Positions 24,552 to 33,927 of a stretch of DNA of 64,000 nucleotides are shown in pieces; position 1 is the first letter of the stretch, and each line of letters opens with the position of its first letter. The stretch is from JALZUU01 sp964441245. Lineage in GTDB: Bacteria; Bacteroidota; Bacteroidia; Chitinophagales; Saprospiraceae. The position numbers were made by a program, and so were the translations under genes. The notes beneath the pieces were generated by a model. That model was given only the letters and a program-made list of their open reading frames with translations. It had not been told where the DNA came from and did not search any database. The stretch spans positions 62,001 through 126,000 of the forward strand of contig CAYTVR010000001.1 in assembly GCA_964441245.1 (NCBI GenBank). Direction: 5' to 3'.

Positions 24552-26918
24552 ATGAGTAAAACCATTCAAAAATTCGGTACAGCGCCGGTCTTTTTTACTG
24601 CAATTTCTACAATTCTGGGGGCTGTAATGTTTCTACGATTTGGATTTGCCGTAGGGCATGTTGGTTTTCTAGGTACTATTGCCATTATTTTGATTGGTCA
24701 TGCGGTTACCATTCCAACGGCTATGGCCATCGCTGAAATATCTACCAATCAAAAAGTAGAAGGTGGAGGCGAGTATTTTATTATTTCTAGGTCTTTTGGA
24801 CTGGTCATTGGCTCTTCGATAGGAATTGCTCTTTATTTTTCACAAGCCATTAGTATTGCCTTCTATATTATCGCTTTCGCGGAAGCTTTTAATACGCTGA
24901 TTGATTTTATTTTACGTACTTATAGTGATCAGTTGCATCCTATTATGATTTGGCTATTGGCCAAAAAACAAACCGTTAGTATCCCTGCTCTTTTCGTATT
25001 AACGGCTATTGTGCTGATCAAAGGAGCAGATTTAGGAGTCAAAGCCTTGTATATCGTTGTTGTGACTTTATTTATTTCATTGATTGCATTTTTTCTTGGC
25101 AATACTGAATATAGCCAAACACATAATTTAGATCCATTTGCACATATCGGAAATGTGATACCAGATAGCAATACTTTATCTACAACAACATTATCTTATC
25201 CTGACTCTACCACTATTGGCCCTCAAGAAACGACTATTCCTACAACATCAGAAAACTCTAAAAGCTCTAATAATATTCCTTTAGGCTTTTTCGCTGTATT
25301 TGCGATTATTTTTCCTGCTTTTACAGGAATGACTGCGGGTGTGGGCTTGTCTGGAGATTTAAAAAATCCTTCTCGATCTATTCCTATTGGAACTTTAGCA
25401 GGAACCATTGGTGGAATGCTTATTTATTTTTTGATTGCCTATAAACTATCTGTTTCTGCTAGTCCTGAAAGTCTGGCGGACACGAGTCGTTTGGTCATGG
25501 CAGATATTGCTTGGCAAGGTTGGTGGTTGATTCCAATTGGATTAGCAGCTGCAACTATTTCTTCTGCCTTAGGATCTTTGATGGTAGCGCCACGTACTTT
25601 GCAAGCTATCGCGAAGGATAGAATTCTACCTTCCAAAGCTTTCAATTTTTGGTTATCAAAAGGTCGAGGTAAAAATGAAGAACCTTATAATGCCACTTTG
25701 ATTACCATTGGGATTGCAACCATTTTTGTCATCATAGGAGAATTGGACTTTGTGGCTGAAATTATTTCGATGTTTTTTATGGTTACTTATGGAGCACTTT
25801 GTCTCATTTCATTTTTGCAACATGTTGCAGCAGATCCATCTTATCGACCGACTTTTAAATCTCGTTGGTACATTTCCTTATTTGGTGCATTTGCTTGTTT
25901 TGGTTTGATCTTTTTTATGAATGCCTTTTATGCCTTTTTGGCAATCTTCGGCATCCTATTATTTTACTTCATGGTTTCCTATTACAATCCCGAAAAACAG
26001 ACCTTGGCTTTAATCTTTCAAGGAGCTATTTTTCAAGTAAGTCGACAGTTACAAGTTTTTTTACAAAAAACAGAAAAAGAAAAAACGACGAGTTGGAGAC
26101 CATCTGTTATTTGTATTTCTGAAAATTCTTTTGATAGATTTGCCGCCTTTGATTTACTCCGTTGGATTTCACAAAAATATGGTTTCGGAACCTACATCCA
26201 CAAGATCACAGGCTATCTTTCTAAGACGACTAATAGAGAAGCTAAGAGCTGTAAAGCTCGATTAATCAAAATAGCAGAAGCCAGCAATAGTAATGTTTAT
26301 ATTGATACACTAGTCAGTCCTTCATTCACTTCTGCAATCGCCCAAGTAATTCAGTTACCAGGTATTTCAGGCACAGAAAACAATCTTCTCTTACTGGAAT
26401 ATTTGAAACATCAACCCGAAAATTTAGTCAACATCATTGACAACTATAAACTCATTAGTTCTGTTGATTTTGACTTGATCATCTTGGGTAGTACACAACG
26501 AGCTTACGGCTTTAAAAAAGAAATTCATATTTGGATTACGGCAAAGGATTATGAAAATGCCAATCTAATGATTCTACTCGGTTATATCATTATTGGTCAT
26601 AGTGATTGGCAAGCCAGCCAAATCAAGATCTTTGCTATTTATCCTGAAGCAACAATCAAAGAAGAAAGAAAACAACTTTTTGAATTGATTCAAGACGGAC
26701 AGCTTCCTATTTCGCCGAACAACATTAAATTTATTCCCCGTAAGGAAGGACTAGATACCCGTTCGGTTATCAACGAAAAATCAAAAGACGCAGATCTTGT
26801 CTTACTTGGTTTTAGAGGAGAAACAATCAAACATGAAGGTATTGCTGTTTTTGAAGGTTATGAAGGAATTGGGAATACCATTTTTGTTAATGCTGCTAGG
26901 AAAAAAATCATAAAATAA
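24552..26918 (+). CDS. SLC12-like cation-chloride cotransporter / APC permease
   Basis: The membrane transporter has 788 residues. The first 480 residues contain about twelve hydrophobic segments of the APC superfamily, starting with ISTILGAVMFLRFGFAVG. The GGGEYFIISRSFG segment (about 72-84) closely resembles the G-G-YY-ISRSLG signature of SLC12 cotransporters rather than amino-acid permeases. A 60-residue Ser/Thr-rich loop (TTTLSYPDSTTIGPQETTI) lies outside between two segments. The last 300 residues are soluble and cytoplasmic (LILGSTQRAYGFKKEIHIWI), like the C-terminal regulatory domain of that family. The transported ions are not known. No operon partner. Confidence 0.78.
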   Translation: MSKTIQKFGTAPVFFTAISTILGAVMFLRFGFAVGHVGFLGTIAIILIGHAVTIPTAMAIAEISTNQKVEGGGEYFIISRSFGLVIGSSIGIALYFSQAISIAFYIIAFAEAFNTLIDFILRTYSDQLHPIMIWLLAKKQTVSIPALFVLTAIVLIKGADLGVKALYIVVVTLFISLIAFFLGNTEYSQTHNLDPFAHIGNVIPDSNTLSTTTLSYPDSTTIGPQETTIPTTSENSKSSNNIPLGFFAVFAIIFPAFTGMTAGVGLSGDLKNPSRSIPIGTLAGTIGGMLIYFLIAYKLSVSASPESLADTSRLVMADIAWQGWWLIPIGLAAATISSALGSLMVAPRTLQAIAKDRILPSKAFNFWLSKGRGKNEEPYNATLITIGIATIFVIIGELDFVAEIISMFFMVTYGALCLISFLQHVAADPSYRPTFKSRWYISLFGAFACFGLIFFMNAFYAFLAIFGILLFYFMVSYYNPEKQTLALIFQGAIFQVSRQLQVFLQKTEKEKTTSWRPSVICISENSFDRFAAFDLLRWISQKYGFGTYIHKITGYLSKTTNREAKSCKARLIKIAEASNSNVYIDTLVSPSFTSAIAQVIQLPGISGTENNLLLLEYLKHQPENLVNIIDNYKLISSVDFDLIILGSTQRAYGFKKEIHIWITAKDYENANLMILLGYIIIGHSDWQASQIKIFAIYPEATIKEERKQLFELIQDGQLPISPNNIKFIPRKEGLDTRSVINEKSKDADLVLLGFRGETIKHEGIAVFEGYEGIGNTIFVNAARKKIIK

Positions 26919-27091
26919 GCCTTCCAAAATTTCAGATTTAAAAGGTAAGATAGGAATCCATTTGGCATAGTCCGCTTTTAATTTATCCTACCATTTGTTT
27001 TCTAAGCTATTTAGGCTATAAAGAAAGCAAAATTCACTAAATTTCTGGTTCTTGTTTACAGAAATATGACATTAAATCAATACTTGATTTT

Positions 27092-27099
27092 TATTTTTG
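27092..27099 (+). promoter_or_regulatory. candidate -7 box for hemA
   Basis: TATTTTTG matches TAnnTTTG, 28 bases before the hemA ATG. Confidence 0.45.
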
Positions 27100-27127
27100 T
27101 AGTTAAGATATAAACATTGTTATTTTC

Positions 27128-28348
27128 ATGTCGAAAGGTTATCACATATTGACCGTTACTCACCGGAATACTCAACTCAATGCATTGGGGCAATTTGCTG
27201 TACAGTGTAAGGAAGGTGGCCTTTCTAATCGATTATCAGAAATAAAAGAAGAGTTTAATATTTCAGAACTGATGTATTTGGCTACATGTAATCGAATCAT
27301 GTATTTCATTTATACTTCCGAAACAATCGATTTTGATTACACGCGTAATTTTTTCAAAGCTATTAATCCAGGATTAACGGACGAAAGCTTATTAGCAGAT
27401 AAGGTAGCTCATTTTCATGAAAATGAAGCCATCAATCATCTTTTCGAGGTAGCAGCTTCTATCGATTCTTTGGTCGTTGGTGAAAGACAGATCTTAAGAC
27501 AATTGCGTGAAGCGTATACCCAAAACTTGAATTGGAAATTAACAGGAGATCACATTCGCCTAGCGATGAAATTTACCATCGAAGCAGCCAAGGAAGTTTA
27601 TGCGCAGACACGCATTGGTGAAAAACCCATTTCGATTGTTTCTCTAGCGATCCAAAAACTCATTAAGACTAATTTGCCTAAAGATGCTCGAATCTTATTG
27701 ATCGGTGCAGGACAGACAAACACTTTAGCTACGAAATTTTTAGTTAAGCACGAATACAGCAATGTTGTTGTTTTCAATCGAAGCATTGACAAAGCGCAAA
27801 GATTGGCTTCTATGCTAAAAGGAGCAGCTTATCCAATTTCAGAATTAGCTCATTATAAGGAAGGTTTTGATTGCATGATTATCTGTACAGCTTCGACAGA
27901 ACCTTTAATCAATTCCCAATCATATCCAAAGTTAGTTTCGGATGATAACCGTGAAAAAATATTGATTGACTTGGCCATTCCTAACAATATTCATAAAGAT
28001 GTTGTGGAAAACTTCAATGTACAATACATCGAAATAGATGATTTACGGAATCTGGCCAAAGAAAATTTAAGCTTTAGAGAAAAAGAAGTCATTAAAGGAC
28101 GAGAATTACTCATTCAACAAATTGAAAATTTTTCACAGCAATTCAAACAACGACAGATAGAAAAAGCAATGCGAGTGGTTCCTCAAGAAATTAAGGCCAT
28201 CAAAGCGCATGCGATGAATAAAGTATTCAAAAAAGATTTGGAAAACCTTGATGAAGCTTCCTATGAATTAATCGTTCGCATGATGAATTACATGGAAAAA
28301 CAGTGCATTGGTATTCCAATGAAAGCGGCAAAAAACACCGTGCTTTAA
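27128..28348 (+). CDS. hemA: glutamyl-tRNA reductase
   Basis: This 406-residue NADPH-dependent enzyme makes glutamate-1-semialdehyde from Glu-tRNA, the first step of C5 tetrapyrrole synthesis. The catalytic Cys54 is in LATCNRIMYF, followed by VGERQILRQLREAY, the GAGQTNTLATKFL nucleotide-binding fold (about 196-208) and a C-terminal dimerisation helix. The protein is near the usual 410-430 residues. No hemC, hemD or hemL is adjacent, so it is transcribed alone and ends at a strong hairpin. Confidence 0.94.
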   Translation: MSKGYHILTVTHRNTQLNALGQFAVQCKEGGLSNRLSEIKEEFNISELMYLATCNRIMYFIYTSETIDFDYTRNFFKAINPGLTDESLLADKVAHFHENEAINHLFEVAASIDSLVVGERQILRQLREAYTQNLNWKLTGDHIRLAMKFTIEAAKEVYAQTRIGEKPISIVSLAIQKLIKTNLPKDARILLIGAGQTNTLATKFLVKHEYSNVVVFNRSIDKAQRLASMLKGAAYPISELAHYKEGFDCMIICTASTEPLINSQSYPKLVSDDNREKILIDLAIPNNIHKDVVENFNVQYIEIDDLRNLAKENLSFREKEVIKGRELLIQQIENFSQQFKQRQIEKAMRVVPQEIKAIKAHAMNKVFKKDLENLDEASYELIVRMMNYMEKQCIGIPMKAAKNTVL

Positions 28349-28378
28349 TTTTTGTTATAGATTAACAATCGATTAACA

Positions 28379-28418
28379 AAAATAGGCTTGCAAGATAATT
28401 ATCTTGCAAGCCTATTTT
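28379..28418 (+). terminator. hemA terminator
   Basis: AAAATAGGCTTGCAAGAT pairs perfectly over 18 bases with 28401-28418 around an AATT loop; the A and T runs at the stem ends make it work in either direction. Confidence 0.8.
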
Positions 28419-28492
28419 ATAAGTCCTGATTCCAGAAACAATTCACTAATGGAAATGACGTTAAGTAATCACTGCCGCATAAGTCTTTTTTG

Positions 28493-28500
28493 TATATTTG
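28493..28500 (+). promoter_or_regulatory. candidate -7 box for the LolC/E-like gene
   Basis: TATATTTG matches TAnnTTTG, 46 bases before the ATG at 28547. Confidence 0.45.
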
Positions 28501-28546
28501 CCACCTTATTAAGCGGCTAACCTATTAACTGCTGCATCAAAATTTT

Positions 28547-29764
28547 ATGAATTTACCATTTAAAATAGCGCGACGATACTTGTTTGCTAAGAAGTCAACA
28601 AATGCGATTAATATTATCTCAGGGATTTCAGTCTTTGGTCTCTCTGTTGGAACGGCGGCTTTAATCTTGGTTTTATCTGTATTTAATGGATTTGAAGATT
28701 TGATCACAGGGATGTTCAGTAACTTTAATCCGGATGTAAAAGTAACGCCACTAAAAGGGAAAACCTTCGAACTAGAGGACGATAAACTTACCCAAATTAA
28801 AAGCTTAGAAGGAGTTGACTTTGTGTCAAAAACACTCGAAGAAACGGCTATTTTCCAATATAAAGGAAGTGAAGATTTTGGTACTATAAAAGGAGTAGAT
28901 GAGTTTTATCATCAAGTGACCAGTATTGATTCGACCATCCGCGAAGGAGTTTATAAACTAAAAGATGAGCATCGAACTTTAGGTGTTTTAGGTGTTGGTT
29001 TACGGAACAAGCTGTCAGTCAATGTTGGAGATTTTTTATCGACACTAAGCATTTATATGCCAAAACGAAAGCAAGTTGGGCCAACTGGAACGCCATTTAA
29101 AAAGAAGGAAATTTATCCTGTTGGCACCTTTGTAATTCAACAAGACTTTGACAATGAATATTTATTAACCTCTCTTGAATTTGTTCAAAAACTTTTGAGC
29201 GTCAAAAATGAAATAAGTAGTTTAGAAATAAAATTATCAGACCATACAGATCAGGACTTAACAGTTGGAGCTATTCAAAAAATATTAGGTGACCAATTTG
29301 CGGTAAAAGATCGGTATCAACAAGATGAAGCTTTTCTAAAATTAATGAATATAGAAAAATGGATGAGTTATGCCATTTTAAGTTTAACCCTCATCCTAGT
29401 AGCCTTCAATATGATTGGTGCTTTGTGGATGATTGTATTAGACAAAAAAAATGATATCGCTATTCTCAAATCAATGGGAGCCACAAAAGAATTGGTTCGC
29501 AATATATTTTTAAGCGAAGGCTTGTTACTTTGTTTACTTGGATTAGTGAGTGGTTTTTTGATCGCTATTTTATTATATGGTAGCCAAAAAACTTTTGGTA
29601 TTGTTCCTATTCCAGATGGTTTTGTGGTGGATGCTTATCCAATCAGTATGCGACTTCCAGACTTTATCATTGTAGCATTGACAGTGATTGCGATAGGCAT
29701 TGTTGCTTCTATTCCTCCTGCTTTACGAGCCGCGAGAGTACAAGCCTTGATTAGAGAGGATTAG
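28547..29764 (+). CDS. LolC/LolE-type lipoprotein-releasing ABC permease
   Basis: The inner-membrane permease has 405 residues. It begins LPFKIARRYLFAKKSTNAINIIS with the first membrane helix at about 20-45, has a large periplasmic domain (about 46-270), and three C-terminal helices of the FtsX fold (about 273-400, including DIAILKSMGATKELVRNIFL, the coupling region to the ATPase). LolCDE moves outer-membrane lipoproteins from the inner membrane to LolA. No LolD ATPase gene is adjacent. Only one permease is seen, so it may act as a homodimer as in other Bacteroidota; that is an inference. Confidence 0.85.
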   Translation: MNLPFKIARRYLFAKKSTNAINIISGISVFGLSVGTAALILVLSVFNGFEDLITGMFSNFNPDVKVTPLKGKTFELEDDKLTQIKSLEGVDFVSKTLEETAIFQYKGSEDFGTIKGVDEFYHQVTSIDSTIREGVYKLKDEHRTLGVLGVGLRNKLSVNVGDFLSTLSIYMPKRKQVGPTGTPFKKKEIYPVGTFVIQQDFDNEYLLTSLEFVQKLLSVKNEISSLEIKLSDHTDQDLTVGAIQKILGDQFAVKDRYQQDEAFLKLMNIEKWMSYAILSLTLILVAFNMIGALWMIVLDKKNDIAILKSMGATKELVRNIFLSEGLLLCLLGLVSGFLIAILLYGSQKTFGIVPIPDGFVVDAYPISMRLPDFIIVALTVIAIGIVASIPPALRAARVQALIRED

Positions 29765-29823
29765 TGTTTTTTCATTTTATAAAAAATTGTAAATAAAAGA
29801 AAATTCTGATAAAAACATAGAAA

Positions 29824-30186
29824 ATGGAAGAATGGGAATTTGATTTTGAATGGCTAAAAGTTCGACATTTTGTCAAAGACTCAATGGATAGAGATACTTT
29901 ACCAGATCTCAACGGGATTTTATTTCTAGTTGGAATTCAAGAACTCGGTCGCTGGCAAGGTCAATTTACAAAAGAGGAAAAACAAGATTTAATGCACATT
30001 GCAGTCTGTCGCTTGTTGAGCTATGATGGATATTATGAATTTGCAGGTAGAGATGCAGATGGATGGCCACATTGGAAACCCTCCAAACTACTTTCCGTAA
30101 AGGGAGTACAAGAACAGGAAAAATTACTCAAAATAAAAGCGATTCAATATTTCAAAGAAATGGAAGCAGAAAATTCAACGCTATAA
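29824..30186 (+). CDS. conserved hypothetical protein
   Basis: I do not recognise a named family. The 120-residue protein is soluble, acidic and rich in Trp and Glu (MEEWEFDFEWLKVRHFVKD, IQELGRWQGQFTKEEKQDLMH, DGYYEFAGRDADGWPHW). It has no signal peptide or membrane segment. Composition and codon use look like a real gene, and it lies 59 bases after the LolC/E-like gene and before the cyclophilin gene on the same strand, so it may be co-transcribed. Confidence 0.7.
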   Translation: MEEWEFDFEWLKVRHFVKDSMDRDTLPDLNGILFLVGIQELGRWQGQFTKEEKQDLMHIAVCRLLSYDGYYEFAGRDADGWPHWKPSKLLSVKGVQEQEKLLKIKAIQYFKEMEAENSTL

Positions 30187-30277
30187 ATAGTTAATTCTTT
30201 TTAAGAAAAAACTTTTGAGCTATCACCTATTTCGAATTCTTAAACAACTTCGTTATAAAAAACTAAAAACTTTATCC

Positions 30278-30922
30278 ATGAAACAATTTTTATTACTTTT
30301 CACTTTTGCTAGTGTTTTATTCTTTAGCGGATGTGGTAATTCTGACGGTTACACTTATGCTATGATTGAAACAGAGTTTGGTAACATGAAAGTAAAACTC
30401 TACAATGACACTCCTCTACATCGAGATAACTTCATCAAGTTAGCAAAAGAAGATTTTTATAAAGACCTTTTATTTCATCGAGTTATTAGTGGTTTTATGG
30501 TTCAGGGTGGTGATCCTGATTCAAGAACTGCAAGTCCAGATCAATCTCTAGGTGGTGGCGGTCCTGGCTATCAAATTCCCGCGGAGATTGGTCATCCTCA
30601 CATCAAAGGAGCTATTGCTGCGGCTCGTACACAAAATCCTGAAAAGAAGTCTTCCGGTTGCCAATTCTATATCGTACATGGAAAACCAAGTAGTGATAGA
30701 GAAATCGAAAGTATGGAACGACAGAAAAAAATAAAATACAATGACGCCCAAAAAGAATTATACAAAACACTAGGTGGCGCTATCTTTTTAGATAATGAAT
30801 ATACCGTTTTTGGAGAAGTCGTTGAAGGATTAGACATCATTGATAAGCTTGCTGCGGTACCCACTAAACCGGGTGATCGCCCTGTGAAAGATGTCAAAAT
30901 GAACGTCAAAATTTTAAACTAA
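30278..30922 (+). CDS. peptidyl-prolyl isomerase lipoprotein, cyclophilin type
   Basis: The 214-residue protein from the ATG at 30278 begins with a lipoprotein signal (LFFSGC). The open frame extends back to a TTG at 30215, but that would put 21 basic residues before the signal. The cyclophilin domain fills the rest: MIETEFGNMKVKLYND, HRDNFIKLAKEDFYKDLLFHRVISGFMVQGGDP, AARTQNPEKKSSGCQFYIV and LDNEYTVFGEVVEGLDIIDKLA. The catalytic Arg is in FHRVI. An insert of about 35 residues (SDREIESMERQKKIKYNDAQ) is typical of Bacteroidota homologues. It assists folding of exported proteins and is followed by a paralogue with an added PKD domain. Confidence 0.88.
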   Translation: MKQFLLLFTFASVLFFSGCGNSDGYTYAMIETEFGNMKVKLYNDTPLHRDNFIKLAKEDFYKDLLFHRVISGFMVQGGDPDSRTASPDQSLGGGGPGYQIPAEIGHPHIKGAIAAARTQNPEKKSSGCQFYIVHGKPSSDREIESMERQKKIKYNDAQKELYKTLGGAIFLDNEYTVFGEVVEGLDIIDKLAAVPTKPGDRPVKDVKMNVKILN

Positions 30923-30933
30923 AAAGTATAAAC

Positions 30934-30985
30934 GTATTCAAGTGTTCCAATATATTGATCACAGGATATTGTAACACTTGAATAC
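30934..30985. terminator. long hairpin between the two cyclophilin genes
   Basis: GTATTCAAGTGTT (30934-30946) is perfectly complementary to 30973-30985, and CAATAT/ATATTG pair further inside. It lies 12 bases after the first cyclophilin stop. No T-run follows, so it may process or attenuate rather than terminate. Confidence 0.45.
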
Positions 30986-31013
30986 ATGAACACATCAACA
31001 CTAAATTAATACC

Positions 31014-31898
31014 ATGAATTTTAGTAAATCGATTTACTTAAGCATCTTAATTAGTCTTTTATTGTCCGCTTGCGCCAAACCGATTGCAGATTTTACCTAT
31101 AAAGGGAATACGGATCATGCACCGATTAAGATTGAATTTGAAAATAAATCTTCCGAAGCAGAAGACTATGATTGGAACTTTGGCGATGGCAGTACATCTA
31201 GTGATCCTTCTCCGAGTCATGAGTATAAAGAGTCAGGTAATTATACGGTTACGCTTATCGCAAAAAAAGGAAAAAAAACTAAATCTATAGCAAAACAAAT
31301 ACAAATAGAAGCTCCCGAAAATTGCCTCGTAGAAATCGAAACTGAATATGGTAACATGATCGCCGTTCTTCATGATGCGACACCGGGACATCGCGATAAT
31401 TTTATCAAACTAGTTGAAGAAGAATTTTATGATGGAATTATTTTCCATAGAGTCATTAATGGTTTTATGATTCAAGGTGGTGACCCAAACTCTAAAGATG
31501 CTAAACCTAATGCGCAACTTGGTTCTGGAGGTCCCGGATATCAAATTCCAGCAGAATTTGTCGATTCTTTAGTTCATATAAAAGGAGCTTTAGCAGCTGC
31601 TCGGACTAATAATCCACAAAAAAAATCTTCTGGTTCTCAATTTTATATTGTACAAGGAAAGCCATTGAGCAATGGAGAATTAAATATGATGGAAGCACGC
31701 CAAGATGCTCGCTACACCAAAGAACAACGAAAAATTTACCGGACGCAAGGAGGTACGCCTCAGTTAGATCGAGAGTATACGGTCTTCGGTCAAATCATCA
31801 AAGGTTTAGATGTGATTGATAAAATTGCTGCAGTCCGAACTGGTAATAGAGACCGTCCTGTAAAAGATGTAAAAATGAAAATTCGGGCGATTAGATAA
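31014..31898 (+). CDS. PKD-domain cyclophilin lipoprotein (peptidyl-prolyl isomerase)
   Basis: The 294-residue protein has a lipoprotein signal (LLLSAC, Cys20), then a PKD domain at about 24-100 (DYDWNFGDGSTSSDPSPSHEY, YTVTLIAKKG). A cyclophilin domain follows at about 105-294 (VEIETEYGNMIAVLHD, IIFHRVINGFMIQGGDPNS, AARTNNPQKKSSGSQFYIVQ). The isomerase part is clearly paralogous to the preceding gene, and even the family insert is kept. PKD domains usually bind proteins or glycans outside the cell, so this may tether the foldase to a surface target. That role is an inference. Confidence 0.87.
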   Translation: MNFSKSIYLSILISLLLSACAKPIADFTYKGNTDHAPIKIEFENKSSEAEDYDWNFGDGSTSSDPSPSHEYKESGNYTVTLIAKKGKKTKSIAKQIQIEAPENCLVEIETEYGNMIAVLHDATPGHRDNFIKLVEEEFYDGIIFHRVINGFMIQGGDPNSKDAKPNAQLGSGGPGYQIPAEFVDSLVHIKGALAAARTNNPQKKSSGSQFYIVQGKPLSNGELNMMEARQDARYTKEQRKIYRTQGGTPQLDREYTVFGQIIKGLDVIDKIAAVRTGNRDRPVKDVKMKIRAIR

Positions 31899-31969
31899 AC
31901 AACAATGCTTGTCATCTTCTTCCCTTAGATTCAAACCTTTAGCTTCTTAAAAAATTAGTATATTTTTAA

Positions 31970-31977
31970 TACTTTTG
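31970..31977 (+). promoter_or_regulatory. candidate -7 box for the glucokinase gene
   Basis: TACTTTTG matches TAnnTTTG, 86 bases before the ATG at 32064. Confidence 0.4.
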
Positions 31978-32063
31978 TAACTGAATTACAATCATCTCGT
32001 TAGGAACCTTAAGAGTAATGGAATATTTCCATGCTTGAAACACCTCATAAAATAAATTTTATT

Positions 32064-32843
32064 ATGGCAAAAGAGCTTATGTTGGGAATTGATGTTGGAG
32101 CATCTGGAATCAAAGGGGCTTTGGTAAATATAACAAAAGGTAAATTCGATGGCGAACGATTTAGAGTAGCTACTCCCAAACCGGCGACTCCAGAAGAAGT
32201 CGGAAAGTCTTTTGCTGAAGTCGTTAATCATTTCAATTGGAAAGGACCTGTTGGATGTGGTTTTCCTGCTATTATTAAAAATGGTGTGGCACTGAGTGCT
32301 GCAAATATTGATAAAAGTTGGATTGGGGTCAATGTAGAAAATTTATTAAGCGAGCGTTGTGGTTGTCCTGTTTTTATCAATAATGACGCGGATGTTGCTG
32401 GTATCGCAGAAATGGAATATGGCAGAGGAAAAGGAGAGAAGGGAACCGTCCTATTAATTACGATTGGCTCAGGTCTAGGTTCTGCTCTTTTTCATAATGG
32501 AGAATTGATTCCTAATACCGAATTTGGCCATTTTTTCCTTAAAGGCCATGATCAGGTAGCAGAACGTTACGCTGCAGATTCTATTAGAAAAAAAGAAGAT
32601 CTCGATTGGGATGTTTGGGGAAGTCGATTCAATGAATACCTAAGCTTATTGGAAAGATTATTTTCACCAGATTTATTCTTACTCGGTGGTGGAAGTAGCA
32701 AAAAATTTGATAATTTCTCTGATCAAATTACAATTAACACTCCTGTCAAACCTGCCAAGCTTTTAAACCATGCAGGAATCATCGGTGCAAGTGTTTTAGC
32801 CTACAAAAAAAAGCCTCTGAATATTACTTCAGAAACTTTTTGA
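32064..32843 (+). CDS. ppgK: polyphosphate glucokinase (ROK family)
   Basis: The sugar kinase has 259 residues from the ATG at 32064 (MAKELMLGIDVG). The frame's first ATG at 32031 would add 11 residues unlike the family. The phosphate-binding DVGASGIKGALVN is the PPGK-type signature. GCGFPAIIKNG, FINNDADVAGIAEMEYG (catalytic Asp) and LLITIGSGLGSALFHNGELIPNTEFGH follow. The length is that of PPGK, shorter than ROK repressors. It phosphorylates glucose with polyphosphate or ATP; donor preference cannot be read from sequence. Confidence 0.88.
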   Translation: MAKELMLGIDVGASGIKGALVNITKGKFDGERFRVATPKPATPEEVGKSFAEVVNHFNWKGPVGCGFPAIIKNGVALSAANIDKSWIGVNVENLLSERCGCPVFINNDADVAGIAEMEYGRGKGEKGTVLLITIGSGLGSALFHNGELIPNTEFGHFFLKGHDQVAERYAADSIRKKEDLDWDVWGSRFNEYLSLLERLFSPDLFLLGGGSSKKFDNFSDQITINTPVKPAKLLNHAGIIGASVLAYKKKPLNITSETF

Positions 32844-32942
32844 TATGTAACAATATAGGATTATCTCTTTGATATATTGATGGCAATAGCTTGACTATCG
32901 AGCGTGCTCGGTTTCAAAATACTTGCCAACAAAAATGTTTAA

Positions 32943-33764
32943 TTAATTTATTTTTCCGATGATCGATTGATATCGTTCAATATATACTTTCTCATTTGTT
33001 CCGCAAGAACTAACCTGCGAATTTATTCTTTCCATTCTATCTGGCGAACTTGGTCGTTTTTGTAACCACGAAATATTTCTTTCCTCTCGCTCTGCTCGAT
33101 CCAAGAAAGTATTGATTGATCCTGCATCAAATAAAAATGGACACATAATATTTACTGCAAATGAATCTGCTTGTGCACCATATTTTTCAGAAAAAGAAGC
33201 ATCCCGCAACCATAAAGCCATATTTTCGATTTCTGCAACCGTATTATATAACAATACATCTCCTAACTCTTCACTACTAAACGCATTCGTTAACTCATCT
33301 ATTAAAATTCCTTTATCGGTATATAACATTTCATGTGCTAAAACCCCTAATAATTCATTTTCAGACTCTAAATATTTTAATAATCCAGAGTAGATAAAAA
33401 AGTGTCCACCTGGTGCTGCAAATAAATTTAAATCCTCATCATTATCAATTACCGTAATACTCCAATCAAAATTATTTCTATTGACAACTGGAGCGGTGAC
33501 CGCTAAAGTCTTGATCAAACTGTTGAGGTAAGCTTCGACCTTTTCTTCTGCTTGATTATCTTCTAAATCGAGCACTGGAAAATTATGCGTATCCCCTAAA
33601 ATGGTTTCTTTTAGGCGTAAGCCAATAATCCGTTGATCTTCTGCAGTAAACTCATCAGGATTAATATGAATGATCGCATCATCATTTTTTCTACAAGAAG
33701 AAAAGATACAAAGTGCTAAAATTAATCCGAATCCGAATATAGATTTGGGTATAAACCGAACCAT
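32943..33764 (-). CDS. inactive-looking M48 protease-like lipoprotein
   Basis: The 273-residue lipoprotein (signal IFSSC, Cys24) aligns along its length with the M48 protein at 13228-14025: WSITVIDNDEDLNLFAAPGGHFFIYSGLLKYLESENELLGVLAHE corresponds to the segment before HEIAH there. But the zinc motif is HEMLY (144-148) instead of HExxH, so the second His is lost. The third-ligand segment is KYGAQADSFA in place of HETESDKYSV, so both Glu residues are gone. The later STHP motif is QKRP. Catalysis is therefore unlikely. Pseudoproteases of this kind may keep a binding or chaperone role. Its family membership is clear, its function is not. Confidence 0.82.
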   Translation of the reverse strand: MVRFIPKSIFGFGLILALCIFSSCRKNDDAIIHINPDEFTAEDQRIIGLRLKETILGDTHNFPVLDLEDNQAEEKVEAYLNSLIKTLAVTAPVVNRNNFDWSITVIDNDEDLNLFAAPGGHFFIYSGLLKYLESENELLGVLAHEMLYTDKGILIDELTNAFSSEELGDVLLYNTVAEIENMALWLRDASFSEKYGAQADSFAVNIMCPFLFDAGSINTFLDRAEREERNISWLQKRPSSPDRMERINSQVSSCGTNEKVYIERYQSIIGKIN

Positions 33765-33927
33765 AGAATATATTTTTTTGTAAAATCTAGTTTGTGGGGG
33801 AGCTCAAAAAATTCGGGGAGGAAAGAAATGCTTTCAATAATAAGAGCATTTAAAACAAGACAAAAAATATGCCATGACGTTTTTTTATAACCTGTTTAGT
33901 AAGTCATAAACATTAAGTCACAAATAC

